Positions 32,573 through 41,226 of a DNA stretch of 64,000 nt are shown here, piece by piece. The stretch is from AP-15 sp035538335 (lineage in GTDB: Bacteria > Pseudomonadota > Alphaproteobacteria > ATCC43930 > CGMCC-115725). Within the stretch, counting starts at the first letter, position 1. Each line of letters opens with the position of its first letter. The translations under genes were made by a program, and so were the position numbers. The notes beneath the pieces are model-generated. The model ran no database searches, was not told the DNA's origin, and worked only from the letters and a program-made list of their open reading frames with translations. Where the stretch lies: positions 1 through 64,000 of the forward strand of contig DATLKN010000061.1 in NCBI GenBank assembly GCA_035538335.1, read 5' to 3'.

Positions 32573-34168
32573 CTATTTGTCCAGCCAGATGTTCGACAGG
32601 TCCTGATTGACGTAGTGGCTCGGGCTGATCTTCCAGCCTTTGACGTACGACCGGTAGGGCACGATCCGGTACCACCATAGTATCATCATCTTGTGGGCTT
32701 GGTCGTCCATCACGTATTTGGCGAAATTGTACATCGCCGCGCGCTGCTTCGCGGGTTCGGTCTCGTGCAATGCCGCATTGTAGAGCTGCATCTCACGCGG
32801 GTCCTCGTAGTTGCCGTAATTCTGCTTGCTGACCGAGCTCGGCAGATAGGGCTGCACGTCGATCAGCGGGTTGACGACGCTGTGGCAATTGGCCTGCAGA
32901 TCGACCGCGAAATTGCCGCCGCGCTCGGCCGCGAACCAGGGGCCGGTCGGCAGCACCCGCTGCGTTGCGTGCACCCCGATCTTGCGCCACTGGTCGACGA
33001 GCCAGATGCCGACATATTTGTACGGCTGGTCGACGGCGCGGTTCAGCAGCTCGAAGCTGAGCCCCTCGGCGCCCGCCTCCTTGAGCAGGCGCTTCGCCTC
33101 GGCCCGCGACTTGTTGATGTCGGGCCAGAAGCCAGCGATCTTTTCGAGCTCGGCCTTCGAGGGCGCGAGCGGCGAGCCGGGAAAGATGATGCTGCCGACC
33201 GTGCGCACGTCGGCGATCTTGGACAAAGCCGGCGCGCCGCCCCAGCGGTCGATCGCCAAACTCAACGCACGGCGCACGCGCGGGTCGTCGAACGGCTTCT
33301 TCTTTTCGTTGACCGTGACGACGCTGCCGCAGTTCCAGTCGCTTTCCTGCACCGTGATCTTGTCGCCGAGCTGGCGCTTCAGCTCGTCGCGCGAGGCGGG
33401 CGGGAAGCCGCGGAACTCGATCGCCGCCCGGTCGGCGCGGATCGCGTCGACCCGCACCGCCTGCTTCGGCGCGAAGATGCCGACGAAGCCGTCGAGATAC
33501 GGCAACCCCTTGTGGTAGTAGTCGGGGTTGCGCACCCCCTTGATCGACTGGCCGATCTCCAAACCGGCGAATTTGAACGGGCCGGAGCCCATGAAGTTCT
33601 TCTCGTACCAGTGCGGGTCCTCGTCGAGGAGGCGCTTCTCGTAGATCCAGGCGAACGGGTCGGCGAGCGCCGGCAGAAAGGCGCTCGTCGCGAATTTGAG
33701 GCGGAAGACGACGGTCGTCGAGTTCGGCGCCTCGACCTTGTCGACCATGATGAAATTGCTCGACCGCGGGCTGAGAACGCCCTTCGGCGGGAAGATGATC
33801 TCGTTCCAGCTCTCCGCCACGTCGGCGGCGGTCAAGGGCGAGCCGTCCCAGAACTTGACGCCCTCGCGGATCTTGAAGGCGTAGGTCTTGCCGCCGTCCG
33901 TCGGCTGCGGCATCGCGGTGCACAGATCGCACACGATGTCGGTCGTCGAGGCGGGGTTCGCGGGGTTGATCCGCACCAGCACGCTGTAGAAGGGGGCGGC
34001 CGAGTGGATCGTCGCGTAGGTCGTCTCGCGGTGCCCGTCGAAGCTCGGCGGCGCGTCGGCCGGGATCATGTAGGTGAGGATGCCGCCATGCTTCGGCGCG
34101 GCGCCGGCCGGCGCCGACGCCGTCATTGCGGCAAGCCCTACCGCCGCGATCGCTGCCGCCAATCTCAT
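32573..34168 (-). CDS. Peptide-type ABC transporter substrate-binding protein (paralogue 2)
   Basis: A 531-aa family 5 binding protein, near twin of the one downstream (shared blocks TYATIHSAAPFYSVLVRINP, GVRNPDYYHKGLPYLDGFVG, LWWYRIVPYRSYV). The Sec signal is MRLAAAIAAVGLAAMTASAPAG. The RBS ggaggg precedes the ATG at 34168. The two are separated by 45 bp and transcribed together, so they are a recent tandem duplication within one operon. Confidence 0.92.
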   Translation of the reverse strand: MRLAAAIAAVGLAAMTASAPAGAAPKHGGILTYMIPADAPPSFDGHRETTYATIHSAAPFYSVLVRINPANPASTTDIVCDLCTAMPQPTDGGKTYAFKIREGVKFWDGSPLTAADVAESWNEIIFPPKGVLSPRSSNFIMVDKVEAPNSTTVVFRLKFATSAFLPALADPFAWIYEKRLLDEDPHWYEKNFMGSGPFKFAGLEIGQSIKGVRNPDYYHKGLPYLDGFVGIFAPKQAVRVDAIRADRAAIEFRGFPPASRDELKRQLGDKITVQESDWNCGSVVTVNEKKKPFDDPRVRRALSLAIDRWGGAPALSKIADVRTVGSIIFPGSPLAPSKAELEKIAGFWPDINKSRAEAKRLLKEAGAEGLSFELLNRAVDQPYKYVGIWLVDQWRKIGVHATQRVLPTGPWFAAERGGNFAVDLQANCHSVVNPLIDVQPYLPSSVSKQNYGNYEDPREMQLYNAALHETEPAKQRAAMYNFAKYVMDDQAHKMMILWWYRIVPYRSYVKGWKISPSHYVNQDLSNIWLDK

Positions 34169-34212
34169 CGTTCCCTCCAAAATGTTGATTTGTCGTTGTC
34201 GTCGGCGCGGTT

Positions 34213-35208
34213 TCACGAAACCTCGCTGCAGGCAACCCAATGGCCCGGCCGCAGCTCGCGCAATTGCGGGCGCGCCTGGCGGCAGCTTTCGACCGCAATC
34301 GGGCAGCGCGGGTGGAAGACGCAGCCGGAGGGCGGGTTGATCGGGCTCGGCACCTCGCCCTTGACCGGCTGGAACGCGCGGGTCGCCTCGACGCTCGGGT
34401 CGGGCACCGGCACCGCCGACAACAGCGCCTGCGTATAAGGGTGCAGCGGGTTGTCGAACAGCTCGTCGCATTCCGCGAGCTCGACGATGCGGCCGAGATA
34501 CATGACCGCGACGCGCTGGCAGATGTGGCGCACGACCGACAGATCGTGGGCGATGAAAAGATAAGTGAGCGCGAAGCGGGCGCGCAGATCTTCGAGCAGG
34601 TTGACGACCTGCGCCTGGATCGACACGTCGAGGGCGGAGACCGCCTCGTCGCAGACGATGAATTCGGGATCCAGCGCCAATGCCCGGGCGATGCCGACGC
34701 GCTGGCGCTGGCCGCCCGACATCTCGTGCGGATAGCGGTCGGCGAAGTCCGGGTTGAGGCCGCACACGGAGAGCAGCTCGCGCACGCGCGCCGTCCGCTC
34801 CCCGGCAGTGCCGCCAATTCCGTGCACGCGCATCGGCTCGGCAATGATGGCGCCGACCTTCATGCGCGGATTGAGCGAGCTGTAGGGGTCCTGAAAAATT
34901 ACCTGGATGCGCCGCCGCAGCGCCAGCAATTCCTTGCGCCCGAGCCGCGAGATGTCGACCCCGTCATAGAGGATGGCGCCGTCGGTCGGCTGTTCGAGGC
35001 GCAGGATGCAGCGCCCGGTCGTCGTCTTGCCGCAGCCGCTCTCGCCGACGAGCCCCAGCGTCTCGCCGCGGTAGATCGCGAAATCGACGCCGTCCACCGC
35101 CTTGACCTCGCCGACCTTGCGGCCGAGCAGCACGCCTTCGGTCACGGGGAAGTGCATGCGCAACCCCCGGACCTCGACGAGCGGGCGAGCGGCGGCGGTG
35201 TCCGTCAC
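34213..35208 (-). CDS. Peptide-type ABC transporter ATPase, DppF family
   Basis: An ABC ATPase of 331 aa with C-terminal oligopeptide-transporter extension. Walker A is GESGCGKTT, the Q loop lies in VIFQDPYSSLNPR, the signature is SGGQRQRVGIARAL, and Walker B is FIVCDEAVSALD. Here the usual DEP(T/V)SALD is DEAVSALD, with Ala replacing Pro. The C-terminal PSPINPPSGCVFHPRCP is typical of OppF/DppF, where cysteines hold an iron-sulfur-like site in some members. The GTG start overlaps the DppD-type stop by 4 bp. Confidence 0.95.
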   Translation of the reverse strand: MTDTAAARPLVEVRGLRMHFPVTEGVLLGRKVGEVKAVDGVDFAIYRGETLGLVGESGCGKTTTGRCILRLEQPTDGAILYDGVDISRLGRKELLALRRRIQVIFQDPYSSLNPRMKVGAIIAEPMRVHGIGGTAGERTARVRELLSVCGLNPDFADRYPHEMSGGQRQRVGIARALALDPEFIVCDEAVSALDVSIQAQVVNLLEDLRARFALTYLFIAHDLSVVRHICQRVAVMYLGRIVELAECDELFDNPLHPYTQALLSAVPVPDPSVEATRAFQPVKGEVPSPINPPSGCVFHPRCPIAVESCRQARPQLRELRPGHWVACSEVS

Positions 35209-36203
35209 GCCACCTCTTCCACGACGGCGCCGAGCTCGCGGCTGCGAAAGCAGGCGGCGAGGTGGCCGCTACCGGCCGCTTCGAGCGGTGGCCGGGCATG
35301 CCCGCACGCCTCGACCGCAAAGCGGCAGCGCGGCCGGAAGGCGCAGCCGGCGTCGAGCCGGGTCAGGTCCGGCGGTTGTCCTTCAATCGGGTCGAGGCGG
35401 GCCTGGCGCGGCCGGTCGAGCCGCGGCACCGAGCGCAGCAGCGCGATCGTGTAGGGGTGGCGCGGCGCGCGGTAGATGTCGGCGGCGCTGCCGCTTTCGA
35501 CGATGCGGCCGGCATACATCACGTTCACCCGCTGCGCGTAGCGCGCGACCATGCCGAGATTGTGCGTGATGATGATCAGCGCCACGTCGAGCCGGCGGGT
35601 CAATTCGCGCATCAATTCGAGGATCTGCGCCTGGATCGTCACGTCGAGCGCGGTCGTCGGCTCGTCGGCGATGATCAGCTTCGGGTCGCAGGACAGCGCG
35701 ATCGCGATCATCACGCGCTGCCGCATGCCGCCCGACAATTGGTGCGGATATTGTTTGAGCCGGCGCCGCGGATCGGCGATGCCGACCAGCTGCAGCAACT
35801 CGACCGCGCGCTTTTCGGCGGCGCCGCGGTCGAGGCCTCGATGCTGCTCGACCGTCTCGGTCAGCTGCCGGCCGATCGTCAGTACCGGGTTCAGCGAGGT
35901 CATCGGCTCCTGAAACACCATGCCGATGTCGCCGCCGCGGATCTCGCGCATGGTTTCTTCCGGCAGCTTGAGCAGATCGCGGCCGTCGAACCACACCTCT
36001 CCGCCCGTGACGCGCCCCGGCGGGTCCGGGATCAGGCGCAGGATCGAGAGCGCCCCAACGCTCTTGCCCGAGCCGCTCTCGCCGACGATCGCCACCGTCT
36101 CGCCGCGCTCGACCGTGTAGGAGACGCCGTCGACGGCGCGCACGGTGCCGACGCCGGTGCGGAACTCAGTGTGCAGGTCCTTGACTTCCAAGAGTGCCGC
36201 CAA
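35205..36203 (-). CDS. Peptide-type ABC transporter ATPase, DppD family
   Basis: An ABC ATPase of 332 aa. Walker A GESGSGKS, Q loop VFQEPMTSLNP, signature LSGGMRQRVMIAIAL, Walker B LIIADEPTTALD and the switch His in IIITHN are all present. The C-terminal CAFRPRCRFAVEAC carries the conserved cysteines of the OppD/DppD group. The start is a TTG at 36203 with gggaggg about 10 bp upstream, because no ATG or GTG fits the family N-terminus (LLEVKDLHTEF). It overlaps the next ATPase gene by 4 bp. Confidence 0.93.
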   Translation of the reverse strand: MAALLEVKDLHTEFRTGVGTVRAVDGVSYTVERGETVAIVGESGSGKSVGALSILRLIPDPPGRVTGGEVWFDGRDLLKLPEETMREIRGGDIGMVFQEPMTSLNPVLTIGRQLTETVEQHRGLDRGAAEKRAVELLQLVGIADPRRRLKQYPHQLSGGMRQRVMIAIALSCDPKLIIADEPTTALDVTIQAQILELMRELTRRLDVALIIITHNLGMVARYAQRVNVMYAGRIVESGSAADIYRAPRHPYTIALLRSVPRLDRPRQARLDPIEGQPPDLTRLDAGCAFRPRCRFAVEACGHARPPLEAAGSGHLAACFRSRELGAVVEEVA

Positions 36204-36370
36204 CCGAGCCGCTCCCTCCCAAGCCGCAGGCCGGCAGGTCCCGCTCGCGGAAGCGCGCGAGACCGTGTCGGCGGGCCCGCAGACTTCCCGAACGGCCTTC
36301 GGCCGAATAGTGGAAGCTCTCTCGTATCGGCCGCAGCAGGGGCTGTCAATCGGCGCTCGGCGGGCTTCTC

Positions 36371-37117
36371 TCAGTCCGCCATCGTCAGCCCGCCGCTGAC
36401 CGAGAGCACCTGGCCCGTAATGTAATCGGTGCGCCGGGACAAGAAAAACAGCACCGCCTCGGCGATCTCCTGCGGCTGCGCGATGCGGCGGAACGGGATG
36501 GCGCGCGTCAGCGCCTCCCGCATGCGCTCCGGCTGGCGCTGAAAGAGTGGCGTGTCGGTCGGCCCCGGGCAGACGCAATTCACGTTGATTTGATAGCGGG
36601 CCATCTCGCGGGCGAGCGACTTGGTGAAGGCGATAAGCCCGCCCTTGGCGGCGGCGTAGACGGTCTCGCCGGTACTGCCGACGCGGCCGGCATCGCTCGC
36701 GATGTTGACGATCTTGCCGGCGCGCGCCTCGATCATCGCCGGCAACAGGCCGCGCGTCAGGCGGATCGCGCCCAACAGATTGATCGCGATCAGGCGGTCC
36801 CACATCTCCGGCGGGTTTTCGAGAAAGGGTTGGATCGTGTCCCAGCCGGCGGCATTGACGAGGCCGTGGGCCGGGCCGGCGGCGCCCGCCGCGGCGGCGG
36901 CGAAAGCGTCGATCGAGCCCTTGTCGGTCAAATCGAGCGGCAGGAACCAAAGCCGCAATCCGGCCTGCGCTGCCTCCGCGGCGACCGTGCGGCCGCCCGC
37001 CGCGTCGATGTCGCCGACGACGACGCGCGCCCCTTCGCGGGCGAGCAGCAGGGCCGTCGCCCGGCCGATGCCGGAAGCGCCGCCGGTGACGATGACGGTT
37101 TTATCTTCGAACTCCAT
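36371..37117 (-). CDS. Short-chain dehydrogenase/reductase
   Basis: A classical SDR of 248 aa. It has TGGASGIG (cofactor), GDID (favours NAD), NAAG, the catalytic Ser in NIASDAG and Y-x3-K in YAAAKGG. The ending DYITGQVLSVSGG is the standard FabG-like tail. The substrate is unknown; possibilities include a hydroxyacyl-CoA or a sugar/alcohol. An aaggag RBS 6 bp before ATG 37117 decides the start. It precedes the transporter operon by 167 bp and may act on the imported compound. Confidence 0.85.
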   Translation of the reverse strand: MEFEDKTVIVTGGASGIGRATALLLAREGARVVVGDIDAAGGRTVAAEAAQAGLRLWFLPLDLTDKGSIDAFAAAAAGAAGPAHGLVNAAGWDTIQPFLENPPEMWDRLIAINLLGAIRLTRGLLPAMIEARAGKIVNIASDAGRVGSTGETVYAAAKGGLIAFTKSLAREMARYQINVNCVCPGPTDTPLFQRQPERMREALTRAIPFRRIAQPQEIAEAVLFFLSRRTDYITGQVLSVSGGLTMAD

Positions 37118-37163
37118 CGCCGGCTCCTTATGAAGCAATCTGCGGAAGATGGCCCGAGGGAAG

Positions 37164-38372
37164 ATGGCCCGAGCAGATACGCACATTTTTTTCGACCTGT
37201 CGCGGCTTCTATGGCGCGCCGAGCGGTTTGCGCCGACCGGCATCGACCGGGTCGAACTCGCCTATGCGCGGCACCTGATCGCGGCCGAGCGCGAGCGGTT
37301 GAGCTTTGCCGGCTGGTGGGGCCGGCTCGGCTTGCTGCCGGGCGAACGCGCGGCCCGCTTCGTCGCGGCGCTCGAGGCGCAGTGGTCGGGCGGCGCGGTG
37401 GACGAGGCGGCGTGCGGCCGGGCGGCGAGCCTTGCGCGCGGCTTGCGGCTCGAGGCCTTGCGGCACGGCGAGAAGCCGCTCCACGCCCGCATCCGCGACG
37501 CCGGCAGCGCCGTCTATCTGCATGTCTCGCATCAGCGTCTCGACCGGCCGGCGGCCTTTCTGCGGCTGAAAGAGCGCACCGGCATACGCTTTGTCTGTCT
37601 CGTCCACGACCTGATCCCGATCGAGCATCCCCGTTTGGTGCCGTGGGGGCATCCGCGGCGGCACCGGCGGCGCATCGCGGCGATCGGGCGGCTCGCCGAC
37701 GCGGTCGTCGTCAATTCCGCCGGCACCGCGGCAGCGCTGGCGCGGCATCTGCCCGAAGCCGGCGGCCGCCTGCCGGTCCTCGTCGCGCCGCTTGGCCTCG
37801 ACATACCCGCCCCGCCGGCGCCGGCCGAGGCCGCCGGGCCCGCCTATTTCGTCGTGCTGTCGACGATCGAGCCGCGCAAGAACCACCGCCTGTTGATCGA
37901 GATCTGGCAGCGCCTCGCGGCGGAATTGGGCGATGCCGCGCCGCGCCTCGTGCTGATCGGCCGACGCGGCTGGCGGGCGCGCCGGATCCTCGCCCCGCTC
38001 AACCGCCCGGGGCCGCTGCGCGGCCTCGTCGAAGCGCGCAGCGCGCTCCCCGACGCGGCGGCCGCCGGCCTGCTGGCCGGCGCCCGGGCGCTGCTTCATC
38101 CCTCTTTTGCCGAGGGTTTCGGCTTGCCGGTCGCGGAAGCGCTGGCGCTCGGGCTGCCGGTCTTGTGCAGCGATCTCGCGGAATTACGCGAATTGGGCGG
38201 CGGCGCGCCGGAATATCTGGGGCCGCGCGACATGGCGGCCTGGCATGCCGCGGTTCTCGATTATGCGCAGCCGAATTCGCCGCGCCGCGCCGCCCAGCTC
38301 GACCGGCTGCCCGCCTGGCGTCGGCCGAGCTGGCAGGCGCATTTCGCCGCCGTGCGCGAACTCCTCGCCTAA
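37164..38372 (+). CDS. Glycosyltransferase, GT4 family
   Basis: A GT-B glycosyltransferase of 402 aa, retaining type. The N-terminal acceptor domain shows FAPTGIDRVELAYARH and LVHDLIPIEHP; the donor domain starts at YFVVLSTIEPRKNH and has the E-x7-E motif in SFAEGFGLPVAEALALG. It probably adds a sugar during surface polysaccharide assembly, in line with the convergent polysaccharide genes next door. The start is ambiguous: a 15-bp direct repeat (gaagatggcccgagg type) provides ATGs at both 37149 and 37164. The stop overlaps the convergent gene by 4 bp. Confidence 0.88.
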   Translation: MARADTHIFFDLSRLLWRAERFAPTGIDRVELAYARHLIAAERERLSFAGWWGRLGLLPGERAARFVAALEAQWSGGAVDEAACGRAASLARGLRLEALRHGEKPLHARIRDAGSAVYLHVSHQRLDRPAAFLRLKERTGIRFVCLVHDLIPIEHPRLVPWGHPRRHRRRIAAIGRLADAVVVNSAGTAAALARHLPEAGGRLPVLVAPLGLDIPAPPAPAEAAGPAYFVVLSTIEPRKNHRLLIEIWQRLAAELGDAAPRLVLIGRRGWRARRILAPLNRPGPLRGLVEARSALPDAAAAGLLAGARALLHPSFAEGFGLPVAEALALGLPVLCSDLAELRELGGGAPEYLGPRDMAAWHAAVLDYAQPNSPRRAAQLDRLPAWRRPSWQAHFAAVRELLA

Positions 38373-39877
38373 GCGCTCAGTCGGTAGGCGTCGGCTTGCT
38401 CGAGCGTCTCGAACAACAGTTCCGGCAAGCGCTGCGCTCCGATATCGAGGCGCCGCGGGACGGCCGCCTCGCGGCGCCACAGCACATAGTCGCTCGCGCT
38501 CTCCGCGAAGCGGAGATGCCGGAAGGTTTGCGGCAGGCTCGGCAGATGATCGCCGTAAAACCCGAACACGCCCCGAAAACGGCGCCGGTCGAGGCCGTCG
38601 CGCAAAATCCGCAGCATTTCGTCGGAGCGGCGCAACCCTGCGAGATAACCGGCCAGCTCGCCGCCCTGCGGCAGGGCAGCGATTTCGGCCGGCCCCGACG
38701 CCTTTCCCCAGGGGCCGTGATTGCCCATCGTGATCGCGAAGATGAAGCTGCGTTCGCCCGCCTCGTCGAGGGTTTCGAGGAGCCGCCGCGCCAGGTCGGG
38801 GTCCGGCAGATAGGGCGGCGAGCGCCGCCCGCCGATGCTCTCGCGGCCGAGAAAGACTTCGAAGCCGAGCCCCGGCAGCACGCGGTCGCGGCGGAAAAAG
38901 CCGCGGTCGAAGGGGTGCAGGCAGATTGTCCGGTAGCCGGCCTCGCGCAGCCGCCAGGCGAGCGAATTCACGGGCGCCCGCGCGAAGGCGTGGTAGGGGT
39001 TGAAGCGGTCGTAGCCGAGCTCCTCCTCGGCGATCCCGGTCAGCGCGGCGAATTCGGCGCGAATCGTGTTGGCGCCCCAGGCGGGCACGTCGAGACGGCC
39101 GCTCGTGCCCGCGGCGCAGAGCGCGTCGAAGCCCGGCAGGAGATCGCGCGGCAGGCGCGGCGAGAGGCGCCGGGCGTCGAAGAACGATTCGCACTGCACG
39201 AGGATCAGCGGCAATTCGGGCGTTGCCCGCCGCGGCGCCGCCGGCGCCGGCCTGTGGCGGGCGCGCCGCTCGGCCCGCTCGGCGCGGGCGAGGATGCCGT
39301 AGACGAGAAGCGAGGCCCAGGGGCCGAGGCGCGCGGCGTCGGCGAAAGGCTCGCCCGAGGGTTCGAGCCGGCGCAGCAGGCGGGCGGCGGCGGCGAGCGC
39401 CTTCGGCCGCGACAGCGCCCAGCCGGCCCCCGCGAGCAGCAGCGAGAGGATCGCGGGCCAACCGCCCGGCTCCCGCAACGGGGGCTCCAGGCTCAAGAGC
39501 GCAAGCAGGCCGGCGCCTGCCGTCACCGCACCGCCGATGACGAGGCGCGGCCCCGCGAACGGCAGGTAGAGCTGCGGATGCGTGAAGATTTGCGGCAGTT
39601 CCGACATGTCGGAGAACACGACCGGCTCGCGCAATACCTCGCGCTTGACATGGTCGGCGAGCGCGAGCCCGGCGGCGAGCGCAAAAAGAAGAAGCCCCGA
39701 AAAGAGCGGCCGGGCGCTGAGCGCAAGCAGAAGAACCGCGCCGAGCGCGACCGGGAAGGCGTCGAGCAGCAATGCCGAAATCTTCGTCGTGCGCGCCGCC
39801 GCGACCCGCCGCGGCAGCCGCCAGGCGCAGAGCGCAAGCGCCGCACCGAGGCCCTCTCGCAGCACTGCAACGGTCAT
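38369..39877 (-). CDS. LtaS-like sulfatase-family membrane protein (phosphoglycerol transferase-like)
   Basis: A 502-aa alkaline-phosphatase-superfamily membrane protein. The N-terminal part has several membrane helices (for example LLLDAFPVALGAVLLLALSA and LLLFALAAGLALA). The extracellular catalytic domain starts with LILVQCESFFD and contains the nucleophile segment NTIRAEFAALTG, where Thr is the expected nucleophile, and the metal site GDHLPSLP. The family includes lipoteichoic acid synthase and phosphoglycerol transferases that decorate periplasmic glycans or capsules. It overlaps the KpsS-like gene by 4 bp, which supports a role in modifying a capsule-like polymer. Confidence 0.82.
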   Translation of the reverse strand: MTVAVLREGLGAALALCAWRLPRRVAAARTTKISALLLDAFPVALGAVLLLALSARPLFSGLLLFALAAGLALADHVKREVLREPVVFSDMSELPQIFTHPQLYLPFAGPRLVIGGAVTAGAGLLALLSLEPPLREPGGWPAILSLLLAGAGWALSRPKALAAAARLLRRLEPSGEPFADAARLGPWASLLVYGILARAERAERRARHRPAPAAPRRATPELPLILVQCESFFDARRLSPRLPRDLLPGFDALCAAGTSGRLDVPAWGANTIRAEFAALTGIAEEELGYDRFNPYHAFARAPVNSLAWRLREAGYRTICLHPFDRGFFRRDRVLPGLGFEVFLGRESIGGRRSPPYLPDPDLARRLLETLDEAGERSFIFAITMGNHGPWGKASGPAEIAALPQGGELAGYLAGLRRSDEMLRILRDGLDRRRFRGVFGFYGDHLPSLPQTFRHLRFAESASDYVLWRREAAVPRRLDIGAQRLPELLFETLEQADAYRLSA

Positions 39878-41133
39878 GCCGCTGCGCGGGCGGTCGCGGC
39901 GGCCGCGCTGGCTTCGAGCCGGGTGGCCGCGGCGGCAACCGCGAGTTCGAGCCCGCTCTCGCTGAAGAAATCGCCGGGGACGAGGGCATGCGCCGCCAGC
40001 ACCCGGCGAAAGGCGTCGAAGAGCGCCATGTCGGGCGGCTCGGGGGCGCGCCAGAAATCGTCGAGGGCGCCGGCAAAGGTGAGCCCCGGCAAGTCATAGA
40101 CCGGGCGCGCCAGCGCCTTGACGGGCGCGCCATATGCGAGCGCCCGCGCGCCCGCCGTGCTGTTGACCGTAACGAGGCCGCAGCAGGCGGCGAGCAAGGC
40201 CTCGGTCTCGCCGCCCTCGAGAAAGAGGACGCGGCCGGCGACGCCCGCCGCGACGGCGATGTGGCGGGTGATGCCGGCCCAATCGATAAGGCCGCTGTCG
40301 AGCGGGTGCAATTTGACGACGAGCCGGCTCGCCGCCGGCGCATGGCATGCGAACGAGCCCACGACCCGCTCGATCGCGCCTTGCATGCCGCGGTCCGGGG
40401 AGTTGAGGCGGATCTGGTAGTCGCAGTCGAGCTGCAGCGGAAACACAAAATAGGGCAGGCCGCTGCGGGCGAGATCGGCGAGATCGGCGGCGGCGCGCCG
40501 CTCGGCGCGGCGGCGCAGGGCGAGCCGGCGCGCCCAGCCGGCATATTCGATCAGCGCGAAATAGGGCCGGTGCGTGCGGTAATGCGGAAACCGCCGCCGC
40601 GCGGCGAAGGAGGCAACGGCGTAGAGCAGGTCCTCGGCGGCGCGCCGGCGAAAGCTGCCGGCGCAGCGGGGCGGCTCGCGCCAAGGCGGCAGCGCGCGCG
40701 CCATCTCGCGATACCGCGAAGCTTCGCGCGGCAGCGTGGAACAGGCGTTGACGCCGCCTTCTTCGAAGGTGATCCAGCCGGGCCGCAGATAGCCTTCCTC
40801 GACGACCCGCACGGCGACGCCGCTGCGCCGCGCCAGCGTAATCGCGGCGCGGTGCAGCGGCCGGCAATCGCCGAATAGGACGATCTCGCCGATGCCCAGG
40901 CGCTCCAGCAGGTCATCGAGAAAGCCCGGCCATTCCTCGGGCCGGCCGGTGAAGTCGAGCGCGCCGGGAAGCCGCCAGAAGGCGCGATCGCCGCCGTTGA
41001 AGTTGACCCGCCAAACGGCGTGGCCGCGCTCGGCGAGGCGCGCCCCCAGCCGCTCGAAAAAGCGCGACGCGAGCCCCTGCAGAAATAGAAAGCCGCGGCG
41101 CTGCGGCGGCGGCGCCGAAAAAACGTGCGTCAT
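39874..41133 (-). CDS. Capsular polysaccharide biosynthesis/export protein, KpsS-like
   Basis: A 419-aa protein of the capsule-synthesis family that includes KpsS and KpsC, Kdo transferases that build the lipid-linked Kdo anchor of group 2 capsules. Visible are RGFLFLQGLASRFFERLG, WRVNFNGGD, VVEEGYLRPGWITFEEGGVN and, near the C-terminus, VNSTAGARALAYGAPVKAL. The last two are the most conserved parts of the family. ATG 41133 fits the family start; a TTG at 41172 would add 13 residues. It is the first gene of a two-gene leftward operon. A tatata-like -10 lies just upstream of the TTG. Confidence 0.88.
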   Translation of the reverse strand: MTHVFSAPPPQRRGFLFLQGLASRFFERLGARLAERGHAVWRVNFNGGDRAFWRLPGALDFTGRPEEWPGFLDDLLERLGIGEIVLFGDCRPLHRAAITLARRSGVAVRVVEEGYLRPGWITFEEGGVNACSTLPREASRYREMARALPPWREPPRCAGSFRRRAAEDLLYAVASFAARRRFPHYRTHRPYFALIEYAGWARRLALRRRAERRAAADLADLARSGLPYFVFPLQLDCDYQIRLNSPDRGMQGAIERVVGSFACHAPAASRLVVKLHPLDSGLIDWAGITRHIAVAAGVAGRVLFLEGGETEALLAACCGLVTVNSTAGARALAYGAPVKALARPVYDLPGLTFAGALDDFWRAPEPPDMALFDAFRRVLAAHALVPGDFFSESGLELAVAAAATRLEASAAAATARAAA

Positions 41134-41226
41134 CCCCGGACCCAACCCGAGCGGGATTTCTGTTATATACAATACACTGAAAATGCCGCCCGGCCAGGGC
41201 GCCGTGGACGGCCGCCCTGCGTCCTG

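Noticed and set aside
36590..40099. A very long open frame (1169 codons) on the plus strand
   Set aside because: It runs antisense or out of frame to the SDR, glycosyltransferase and LtaS-like genes, which have clear motifs. It is low-complexity Arg/Ala/Gly sequence, as expected in high-GC DNA.
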